From: Chara braunii
Lineage: Eukaryota; Streptophyta; Charophyceae; Charales; Characeae
Reading direction: 5' to 3'
Assembly (NCBI GenBank): GCA_003427395.1
Contig: BFEA01000178.1
Coordinates: forward strand, 688,765 to 751,346
DNA length: 62,582 nt
Part shown: positions 54,641 to 62,582 of the stretch, piece by piece
Numbering within the stretch: the first letter of the stretch is position 1
Layout of the letters: every line of letters starts with the position of its first letter
The notes under the pieces: generated by a model
Seen by the model: the letters and a program-made list of their open reading frames with translations, nothing else
The model's database searches: none
What the model was told of the DNA's origin: nothing
Position numbers and translations under genes: made by a program

Positions 54641-56025
54641 GACGGATAAAATTCTATTAGCTGAATTGGCTGGTTTACCATTGGATCATCTCACTAAGCA
54701 CGACAGACGTCGGGCTACCGAGAGATCCCGGGATTACCGATGGATCAACGGTCACCTGGAAAAGAGTAAAACTGACGGATCGGGTTTGTGGTTGACGGTT
54801 CCCCATCCATTCCAGAGATATGATTGGATCCGATCTGCTCACAAAGAGCAGGCCGCTCACTTCGCGATACATGTCACTGAAGCAACTATAGATCAGAATC
54901 GATGGTTCTGGTGTAATATACGGGACAATGTCAGATACGTAGTCGCCAACTGTCTGGTCTGTGCCGCCGATCGTACCCCAATACGGGGACCAAACACGAT
55001 AGTACCGACGGAAGTAGAGCGCCCTTTCCAGCGAGTCAGTATGGATACGGCAGATATCGACGTGCCACCTGGCCCACACCGTTGCGAATATTCCATCCTT
55101 CTAGTTTTAAAAGACATTTTTCCAAATACATCGAGGTCTACCCCTGCAATCCCGTAAGGCCGCAGAGATAGCCACGTACATCGATTGGTTCCTCTATACC
55201 CACCTAGATACGGAAGAGATTCTAACCGAGAATGGGTCCTAATTCAGAGGCGAGGTGGAGGAGTTGCTCGCACGCCGAGGCATTACACTTCGATACACAG
55301 CACCCCACGTTTCCTTGTCGAATGGGTTGGCCGAAAATGCCAATCGCATGATTAAGACTGCCCTTTGTAGAAATCTAGCAGCGCATGACACGCGTCCGTG
55401 GCCCGAGATCGTATACCAAATCGTCGGAATTCATCGGGCCACCCCTCACGAATCCACGGGGTTCACCCCCTTTCAGCTTCGCACCAATAGCCTCCCATGT
55501 GTTGATTACCGGGGCAACTCCAAAATTGCCGAAGCAGGGGGTAGAGACACGCCCGCTGCCCTTAAGTCCAAGGCCAAAAGGTACACCGATTTAATGGAAA
55601 GGGTCGTCCCAAAGCTAGCCCAAACGAGATAGAAAATGACTGATCTAGCCCACGGGAGGCAAGTCCGTAGCTACGAGGCCCGAAATGGAAATGCTGGTCC
55701 CTGATATCAATATAAACTAGGGGACTTGGTGCAGGTACGTAAATATGCACACGACCAGAAATTCGCTCCCAAGTTCTCTGGCTGTTTCCGCGTTGTCGAG
55801 CTCGGACCAAACGGTGCCAACACGGTGCGCATTGCGCCCGAGGCCAGCGCCAGCCATAGCTCTGTCCCTATCGTCCGCCATACCTCTTATATTCGTCCCT
55901 TCCCTCCTTCTGATCTCCCTCCGTCTCCCTTCTCCACTGAAGAAGAGAACGACGACGATCTAGCCCCCGCCTCGTTCTCTTCCTCTTGTTCCCATCTCTC
56001 ATCTTCTTCCCCGTCCTCACCATGA
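54641..56025 (+). pseudogene. element 3 integrase
   Basis: In the same frame as the PHD-like motif, the zinc domain reads HKEQAAHFAIHVTEATI and YVVANCLVCAADRTP. The core has VSMDTADIDVPPGPH (first Asp). After two single-base losses in homopolymers near 55117 and 55155 it continues with EILTENGS (the second acidic position is Glu, not Asp) and LSNGLAENANRMIK (Glu). Stops at 55240 (TAA), 55630 (TAG) and about 55703 (TGA) follow. The C-terminal GPY/F-like module reads KFAPKFSGCFRVVELGPNG, and a serine-rich tail ends at TGA 56023-56025. There is no chromodomain. Confidence 0.85.
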
Positions 56026-56502
56026 GTTTCATCACAGAGCAAGCCCTTGGCAATCATCTGCTGCAGCCACGTGGCTACATCTCGGAGATCCAGCAAGCTC
56101 GTCATCCGCGGCTCAGTCCTGATCTTCGACGACTCGCGCAGTTCTTCTGCACCAAGGGTGTGTGCCGCCGCTGCGTTCCGACTCGCCGGGAGTCCGCAGG
56201 CAGTAGTATTGGCAGAGGTGGTGGCATTTCATCGGCGGGCGGCTCCATGAACGAGCCACGTCACCACGGTCGCTGCCTTCAGCGGTGATATCAGCGCAGT
56301 CAGCCCGCTTTGGCATACCGCGATCCTGACCTTTTTACGAGAGTGGTCGCCGCAGTTATTCGCTGAGTGGCATCACCGTTTTGTGCACCTCGGGTACAGC
56401 CTAGTCCCGATGGACGGGACTGACTTCGACGAGATCCGCACCTCTATGCGCCAGCCGACAGTGGTGCTTCCCACACTCGTCCCCTTCCAACGCCCCCAAT
56501 GA
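56022..56502 (+). pseudogene. element 3 ORF downstream of integrase (ORF3), unknown
   Basis: The ATG overlaps the integrase stop (ATGA, 56022-56025). The first frame starts MSFITEQALGNHLLQPRG and runs to 56288. The neighbouring frame carries the more protein-like second half (AILTFLREWSPQLFAEWHHR, then PTVVLPTLVPFQRPQ) ending at TGA 56500-56502, so a frameshift near 56200 is likely. About 155 residues, no recognised domain. The position after pol is where env-like or accessory ORFs occur in some plant Ty3/gypsy lineages, but no signal peptide or membrane segment is evident. Confidence 0.45.
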
Positions 56503-57572
56503 ACCGCGCCGCTCCTCTCGCCCCTCTCTCCACCTTCGGCCTTCCCTCTCTCTTCCCCACCTTATGGAAATCCAAACTTCATCCTCATCTTTCTTTATTG
56601 CTCGAGCCCCTTACAGTTCCGCTCCTCGATCCCAGGCATTGGCGGGCGTGGCGCGAGACTTTTGTTGATCTGTCTGTGTGCTTGGCCAGAGTGACAGTGA
56701 CGTGCACGCGAACCGACGAGCATCAGGCGTGGATTGAGTACCTGGAGCTGCTGATTATCCAGGCTTAGAGAACTGACGTAGAGGGCGATTTTCTCGGTTT
56801 TCTTTTTGGATCGGTGCGGCCGGGCCATCGCTAGCTAATTGTCCAGGAACTTGTCATCCCGCTCGCGCAGCTAGTTGATGACCTCTCTCTCGACGTCGTT
56901 TCGCAAAGTGACGAGAGTCCGGCTCCGCACATCCTTACTCGGACCTTGGCCCCGCATCTTCAGTGGACTGCGTGCTTGAAAGAGCCAGGGAGTGAAAACG
57001 CCCTGCCGTCGCAGCAGTAGTACTTGAAGCCGAACGGAGTCATCAATCTTGCCTTCTATCCAAAGCAAGATACATCTGAGCAGGCGGACGAAGACGATGA
57101 AGAAGAAGAAGGCGACGCCGAAGAAGAAACGTTGGAGAAGGGGAGTTATAGTGAGCACAACAAAGGAGAGCAGAGTGTAGAGGAGGAAGAGGAAGAAGAC
57201 GAAGAAGAAGCAGAAGACGACGAAGAGGAGGAAGCCGGATCGGGGTGGGAAGCCTTGTCGGAAGAAGCGGCGCGCACAGGCACTAAGGCGGAAGATTCCG
57301 AGGCGGCACGTAAGAGGGAAGAGATCGCCGCCGGGAAAAGCCAGCTGGAGTTCGCCAGTGGGGCGAACCTGCGCATCAACGACGACCCGAACCGGAATCC
57401 GGAGCCCCCCAAGCCCGAAGATGGCGACCCTGCGGCCACGACTCCGAGCTCATCGCGACGGAAACGGAGCCGATCGCCCTCCCCCTCCACCTCAGCCCGT
57501 CCTCCAGTTCGTCCACGTACCGATGCGGGGGATCGGCCTTCGTCCCCGGTCCTTATCCTGCCGTCCCCTTGA
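56499..57572 (+). pseudogene. element 3 ORF4: acidic protein with basic SR-like tail
   Basis: The ATG overlaps the preceding stop (ATGA, 56499-56502). One frame of about 357 codons is interrupted only by three TAG codons (56766, about 56832 and about 57018), all CAG-type. The N-terminal half has HWRAWRETFVDLSVCLARVT and EYLELLIIQ, the middle GVINLAFYPKQD, then a strongly acidic E/D run (about 57084-57235), and the tail SSRRKRSRSPSPSTSARPP, a likely nuclear-localisation and RNA- or DNA-contact region. Acidic-plus-basic layout suggests a chromatin- or RNA-associated role, by composition only. Confidence 0.5.
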
Positions 57573-58050
57573 TTACCTCACCCTCCATCAGATCTCTACC
57601 CCCGTCACCTTCACTCGCAATCCCTTCCCTCCCAATACCTTCCATCACTTCTACTCCACGCGCCTCGCTGTCACCGTCCATCCCCATCCTTCCCTTCAAT
57701 GTGCAACCCCCACGTTCTGTTTGCTTGTTATTTTGTTTAGTGCCGCATGGGAGCAGAGCAACGCAGTAGAAGTCTACTGCGTAATCATAGGAACCATCCC
57801 CGTATGCCGCAATCACGAGTTATTTCGCTCGGCGCTCTTCTGCTCTTTCTCCACCCTCTACTCTGACTATCTCGCCTCCCTCCCTCACAGCGGCGACCGA
57901 TTTCCCCGCTTTCATCCGATCATCCGCTACGAGGAGCTCCTAGTGACAGAGGAAGGGATGAACCGCTACTTACCCCTACTTCCTCCCAATCCTCCCCGTC
58001 GACACCCCTCCATGTACAATGTCTACTTTCCCATTCCCACGCGACGCTGA
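57573..58050 (+). pseudogene. element 3 ORF5 candidate
   Basis: The frame ending at 58050 (open from 57358, overlapping ORF4) contains CVIIGTIPVCRNHELFRSAL, then YSDYLASLPHSGDRFPRFHP and IIRYEELLVTEEGMNRYLPL, with ordinary composition after about 57740. The beginning is unclear because the overlap with the proline/serine-rich tail of ORF4 gives low-complexity sequence. The product is not recognised. Confidence 0.35.
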
Positions 58051-58630
58051 TACCCGCCACGTGTCACGACGGCAGCGCATCCCACCTTCTTCTTGTCAAT
58101 GACCGTTCTGGGATTAGGTGATTAAGCTTGCCACATCGGATGACGTCCACACTTTTTCTCACGGTAAGTGGCATATGGAAGGCTCTCCGTGGCGATCGAT
58201 TGGAGAGATCGACACGCGTTCCCCGAGCAACACGAATCAGTAGTTTCGCGAAGATCATGCCATTGACGATGACGTCAACGCATGCTCTGATTCGACGGAT
58301 TGCGCTGGACTGGGAGTGTAGAGCACACGGAGACCTGATGGACCATGATGGTGCCACCTGGACAACCTCCGAAGATTGAAGGGCAGGGGGTTGCATATGA
58401 CAGGACTACAGAGGATGGGATCCGAGACAGCACGAGCCGGCATGCATTATGGAGACCTTGCCACGGATGTTGTCGCCAACTCATGCCCCGGCTCTGTTTT
58501 CTCTGTTGACATAGATTGTGCTGATCTAAGCTTCTCCTCTTCCTGCTTCTTCGTCTCCTTGCACTTCCTTTCTTCAAGGTTTCATACAATCAGGAGATCG
58601 CATAGTTTTGGAACCCCCTCACGTCACATA
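58051..58630 (+). other. 3' untranslated stretch of element 3
   Basis: A purine-rich GAAGGGCAGGGGG lies near 58377-58389, but 240 bases upstream of the LTR and not adjacent to it. The LTR start is instead preceded by CGTCACATATGTGACG, a 16-base palindrome formed with the LTR terminus. No coding was seen. Confidence 0.5.
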
Positions 58631-61407
58631 TGTGACGAACCACTTTCCAACCCCGTGCTATCTTTCGTACCCCTTGGCTCAATTTTTTCCTTTGTATCAT
58701 ACTGGCCCAAGAGAACCCCCGTCGCTTTCCTTGATTTTAGGTGCCTTGGTTAGGCCCCCATTTTCCGGAGGTTCTATTGATTCTTGGAATTCTGCTTTTT
58801 GTAATACGGGAAATGCATGGGAAATTGTGTGCGTCTTAGTGAGCGCACTAGGAATCGGGCTCGACAGTTAGGAATTCCGGAATAAGCGGAACCCGACGTG
58901 TCCTTTTTGTGCATGAACGTTCTCGGTCACGTCGGAGAAAACTCTAGGAATTTTGTGAGAATACGGACAGGCATAGGACGTTCTTTTCCCACGTCGACTT
59001 TTGCGCGCGGATAAGGTGACTTCATTTTTCCGCGTCGACTTTCAATTTTTGAACTGGTTTAGGACATAGACAAGCTGTAACTATTTTGGTGTCTTTTTCT
59101 CTTGTTGTCGGCGCCGCGCATTCGAGCTTCCTCCTCCTTATTTCCCGCATCGTTTTTCCCTCGTGCTCTCTTCTCTCTCCCTTCCCCCTCCCCTTCCTCT
59201 CCTATCGCAACTGTTTTCCCTCTCTCTGCTCTTTGTGCGCCTGTTTTTCCTTTCTTGATGATCTGAATCTTGGACCCGTCTTGCGCTGCTTCTCGCGCCT
59301 CTTTCCTTCTAACTCTTCAACCTCAACTCTCGAAACCCGCTTGATCCCTCGATTACCCCCGCTCACCAATCAGACGCATTGAGTAAGAGGATCTTCCTAT
59401 TGCGTGACGAATCTGATTGGCTGAACATTGGGTTCCGAAAGATCAACATGGCTTCTCTTGAGCGCCCCCCGCTGAATCCTCTCCTCCTACACCTTGATTT
59501 TCCCTCCACCTTCTCTTCCTTCTGCCTCCTTCTCGCAACTATAAATTCCGCAAGCGCATCCGCAAATCTCTCTTGCGTTTTCAACTCCCAAGCCAGCTTC
59601 CGGGAAGCAGTGGCTAGGTGATGCGTTTGGTGCGAGTCGAACAGTCTTGACGGGCTGACTATAGGCTGGCAGGTTGCGCGCTTGATCGCCACGACGGACT
59701 GTGGAATCCGGGCGAGCCGTGCCTAGCTTGCGTCAGAGGGGTGACGATCGCAGCGGCGAAAGTTAGCACGCGACGGCTGGGATCGTCGGTGCGGGTATGA
59801 GGATCGGTAATTGGAGTTGAATGGATGATTGGCCCAAGGCCATATTGGAATTTCACGGCGAATGCGTCTTCATGGTCGCGGATCATTTTTTTGGTGTGAG
59901 TTCATGGCTGTGAGGCCGAACGTTCCCTTGTCGGATCCCAGTGACTCCTGTCTCGATATTTCTCGTCCATCTCTCCCCTAAGGCTTTCTCTCTGTGATCT
60001 GAATGACGATGTGTTATGAGTCCGACTTCCCCTGTGAACAGAAGTGAATCCTTGCGATTCTTTGCGCGGAAGAACTTCTTCCAGGAATCTTCCATTAGTT
60101 TCCTGGGTAATCCCCGGATGTAAAGGAACTCAATCCTCTTGTCTTGTGAACGGTGGATGCGAGTGTACTATCCCCCGATTTGTTTCTGATGCACCATTGT
60201 CATTTTTGCACCTTCCACAGTGGATATGTGCAGGGAAAGGAAGATGCTTGTATGCGAATTTCGTTTTGGTTAGACCTAGAGCTCGACGGGATCTTGTTCG
60301 AGAATGCAAGAGTGTTTAGATCTGTTGTTCTGAATGCACTGCGCGTGCCATCTGCCTTATACTGCACGACATCTCCAGACAGTCTACGGGGCAACCTCGA
60401 AAGAGCCAGGCGCCTCGGATTTTTGTCGATCTGGCCTGCTGAACCTGAGTCTCGGGTTGATCCCTCGAAACTCCAACCCGATTATTGCATGGTTGAACGG
60501 GCTCTGCAAGATGCTTCCCTCGTGTCGAAAGGAAGGAAAATGTTAGTTGGTTTTTATGATTATGCTTTTTGATGACGTCCCGAGGTTTTTGCAAATTCAT
60601 TCCGATTGATTGACATGTGGACTGACGGGCACACCTCGATTGGGCGCCAGCCTCCCGTATCTCCCACGCCAACGCGCCTTTCCCTTACAATGAGGAAAGG
60701 ACACGTTTTTGCGAGTGGGACGTGCGAGAAGCTGTCGCACGGATCGGCGGACGATATTACTTCACTCCCGAAAATTGTTGTTCTGGATTCGTGGACGCGG
60801 GCTTTGTCATTGTCGATACGCACTACCCGCCTTACTCAGTATTATTTTCATTTAACGAGATGATCGTCATTCCGTGGACGGAGGTGGTGCCCCATTGGCC
60901 TCGAACCCTGTGCACTAAGTGTCCGCGTTTCGACCGCTACGAATCAAAGGGCTTCTATACCGAATACAGAGTGAAGACGAGCACAAGGAGACGTCGGGAC
61001 TTGATACCGAATACCGAACGCGGCTGAGACCCTCCACGTCGGACTCAGAACTGACCAACGAGCGACGTCGGGACTTGATACAGAAGCAGGACACGCAGAG
61101 TGTACCGAAGCCCTTTCGCTCTAAAGGAAGAGCCGTAGTGCGGTGGGGAGTTTGGCAATACTTTTTGGATTGAATTTGAATTTTTTTCTCTTTTTGCGTC
61201 GTGCCCGCGCGCGCATTCCGCGACGCGCGAAAGCAGCCGACTTACTTCATCGGGCCAACACTGGGGATTTCAGTTCTGTCTGTGTCCCCACACTCAATTT
61301 TCCAAAAATCCTTGGCACACCTCATCTTGCTGTTTTCCTGGGCCTTCTTTCCGCACCCTTAGCACTCCGAACGGAAGGCAACACAGGGCATGAGGTTGCG
61401 CGTCACA
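58631..61407 (+). mobile_element. 3' LTR of element 3
   Basis: TGTGACG at 58631 and CGTCACA at 61401-61407 are exact inverted termini, giving 2777 bases. It parallels the 5' LTR with scattered differences, including a short extra block near 59020-59040. The TATA box is at about 59538-59547. Confidence 0.9.
60044..61173 (+). pseudogene. LTR-encoded block, 3' LTR copy
   Basis: Counterpart of 46477-47606. The piece 60153-60572 has RISFWLDLELDGILFENARV and GFYDYAF; the later piece has CEWDVREAVARIGGRYYF, DAGFVIVDTHYPPYSVLF, MIVIPW and VRWGVWQYFLD. Differences from the 5' copy are mostly substitutions and the frameshift near 60570 is shared. A deletion near 60958 changes the frame again. Confidence 0.5.
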
Positions 61408-61780
61408 CATTCCCCGCGGACCACTGAGAGACGTGGTTGGGCCCCGCTGGTTAATCTCGGTGGGATAGGTAAGAGGTCCCGTCATCCTGCAATAGGGGTC
61501 ACGAGGTCGGGTACTACTTCCCGAACTGAGTAGACAACGACACTTAGCCCGGAGGGACCTGGCTCAGGCCTGCAGGGTCTTGCGGAGCTGGAAACCCATA
61601 ACTGCTAGACCACGCCAAACGTGGTGGCGCAGCCATGGACTTTCGTTTATTCATGTGGAGCCCGGGTTCAGGTATAGATTGGTTTGTTTGCTATGCCCGG
61701 AAGGGGGGTTGAGGCTGTTAGGGTCCAGGACTGTGGGTGCTTTTTTTGTGGTCGTTCATTTTGCTTGGGGGACATTTGTT
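61408..61780. other. no gene seen
   Basis: Flank of element 3. A short open frame (61580-61909) has no motif. Confidence 0.4.
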
Positions 61781-62350
61781 TTTGCTCACACTCGAATTTT
61801 TTCAACTGAGCTCTGGATGTGCTTCAACTTCTACAGACATAACATGGGATGGGAGGAGGGCTCCCCACAGCTGAACAGGGCAGATGGATGCGAACTTAGG
61901 TCTAACTGAGGGTATACTCACACTAATGCCCTCAGTCCGTACACCCATGAACTGCTGAAATGTTGTGCTGCTCTAGTCCGAATGAGGAGACTAAGGGTAT
62001 ACTCATACTACGACTTTTTTGACTAAGCTTTGGACGTCATTGGAGTCAGATGCATGTAGGTTGGCCGTAATTGCGGTCAGATGCATTTAGCAAAATGCTA
62101 GCTTGAGCATGTCCTAAGTAAACAACGACAAGAAGCCAAATTCCAACTCTAAGAAGTAAGAGCATACTCAGGCCATGCTCACACTAGTAGCGCCTTCCTC
62201 AATATATGTGAACTGCAATTACGAAAAAGTGGATGTACTTTACCGTAATCACGTCCAGAGCTCAGTCAAAAAAATTCGAGTGTGAGCATGCCCTGACACC
62301 AGCACTAGCACTTGCTTGACTTAAACGGACTTCAATCGCCCAGGTGTGAG
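61780..62350. mobile_element. MITE-like inverted repeats
   Basis: GCTCACACTCGAATTTTTT followed by CAACTGAGCTCTGGATGTG at about 61787-61825 is the reverse complement, with few changes, of 62245-62288 (CACGTCCAGAGCTCAGTC followed by AAAAAAATTCGAGTGTGAGC). Partial copies of the same end lie near 61915, 61990 and 62180 (GGTATACTCACACTA-type). Inverted ends about 500 bases apart without coding fit a MITE or nested MITEs. ACTGAGGG...CCCTCAGT (about 61906-61942) is an extra hairpin. Confidence 0.6.
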
Positions 62351-62486
62351 TATGAAGAGTCCAAGACACAGCAAAACCACCCAGCAGCATCTGCCATAAC
62401 CCTTGCCTACCAACTGACAGTCATGGCAGCAGGAAACGTTCAAAAAAATGCAGGCATCATTATGGACACTGCTCCACCGCTAGCCA

Positions 62487-62542
62487 GATGTGAAACGGGC
62501 TGATGTGAAATGGGCTGATGTGAAATCGCCTGATGTCAAAAA
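62487..62542. repeat. short tandem repeat, period about 16 bp
   Basis: Four units of the GATGTGAAA(C/T)(G/C)GGCT type. Confidence 0.75.
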
Positions 62543-62551
62543 ACCGGTCAT

Positions 62552-62554
<3 letters not shown>

Positions 62555-62582
<28 letters not shown>
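62555..62582. repeat. poly(A) run at the window end
   Basis: An A run reaching the last base. It could be the tail of a retroposed sequence or a scaffold edge; undecidable here. Confidence 0.7.

Larger units (their letters stand above)
45083..61407 (+). mobile_element. element 3: Ty3/gypsy retrotransposon with PHD-like motif and extra ORFs
   Basis: Direct repeats 45083-47829 and 58631-61407 flank, in plus orientation, a Met-type primer site, gag, protease, RT, RNase H (split by a DNA transposon at 51779-53752), a PHD-like motif, integrase and three further ORFs. The LTR runs from TGTGACG to CGTCACA. Gag through RT is one frame broken only by seven stops. Flanking 5-bp target duplications were not seen (GCCCA on the left, CATTC on the right). 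Confidence 0.9.

Noticed and set aside
6865-61407. Fungal (rust-like) origin, suggested by SGYDQF and SPRGLIHM RT motifs of element 2
   Set aside because: The plant-type U6 3' end, tRNA-Asp primer site and overall LTR features fit the green lineage better, but the call is tentative.

Overview
This window looks like nuclear DNA from a green-plant-lineage eukaryote and consists almost entirely of mobile elements. The evidence is: decayed Ty3/gypsy retrotransposons with very long terminal repeats; a primer-binding site matching the 3' end of plant tRNA-Asp; a relic of U6 snRNA whose 3' end resembles the plant form; a chromodomain integrase; and many microsatellites and assembly gaps (N runs at 27301-27330 and 52032-52471). 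A charophyte alga such as Chara would fit my recollection of similar gag-pol proteins, but that is inference. I found no convincing intact host gene, no rRNA, no intact tRNA gene and no CRISPR.

Layout. 1-6860: edge of an LTR element (primer site on the minus strand), AT-rich tandem arrays with 191-bp and 170-bp periods, an LTR-like repeat (about 2975-4395, + strand) and LTR-like sequence left of element 1. 6865-11846: element 1, a decayed minus-strand chromovirus (gag, protease, RT-RNase H, integrase, chromodomain) cut off inside gag. 11847-28947: element 2, a minus-strand Ty3/gypsy element with LTRs of roughly 4.8 kb. Its polypurine tract (15776-15788), integrase-to-gag region (17630-23745), tRNA-Asp primer site (23935-23952) and 5' LTR are all recognisable. 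28481-30064: a short hAT-like DNA transposon whose left end was flipped together with the LTR end. 30065-34640: AT-rich, essentially unassigned. 34690-36045: a second, inverted copy of the LTR-like repeat seen at 2975-4395. 36053 onward: a solo or partial LTR related to element 2, running into repeat-rich DNA with two arrays of small hairpins (38600-39300 and 40730-41720). 44340-45080: tRNA-derived SINE-like sequence. 45083-61407: element 3, a plus-strand Ty3/gypsy element with 2.75-kb LTRs, interrupted by a hAT-like transposon with an 8-bp target duplication (51779-53752). 61408-62582: MITE-like inverted repeats and a poly(A) run.

The most unusual points are: a PHD-finger-like zinc motif between RNase H and integrase of element 3; three further ORFs downstream of its integrase, two of them joined by ATGA overlaps; a conserved, unidentified protein domain inside the LTRs of element 3 and in two diverged LTR-like copies elsewhere; a U6 snRNA/tRNA-like chimera inside both LTRs of element 2; two hAT-like transposons whose repeated end motifs have changed in concert; an array of hairpins with a conserved loop and co-varying stems; and a decay pattern in elements 2 and 3 in which nearly all in-frame stops are explained by C-to-T changes. 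All identifications are by reading; no database search was possible.
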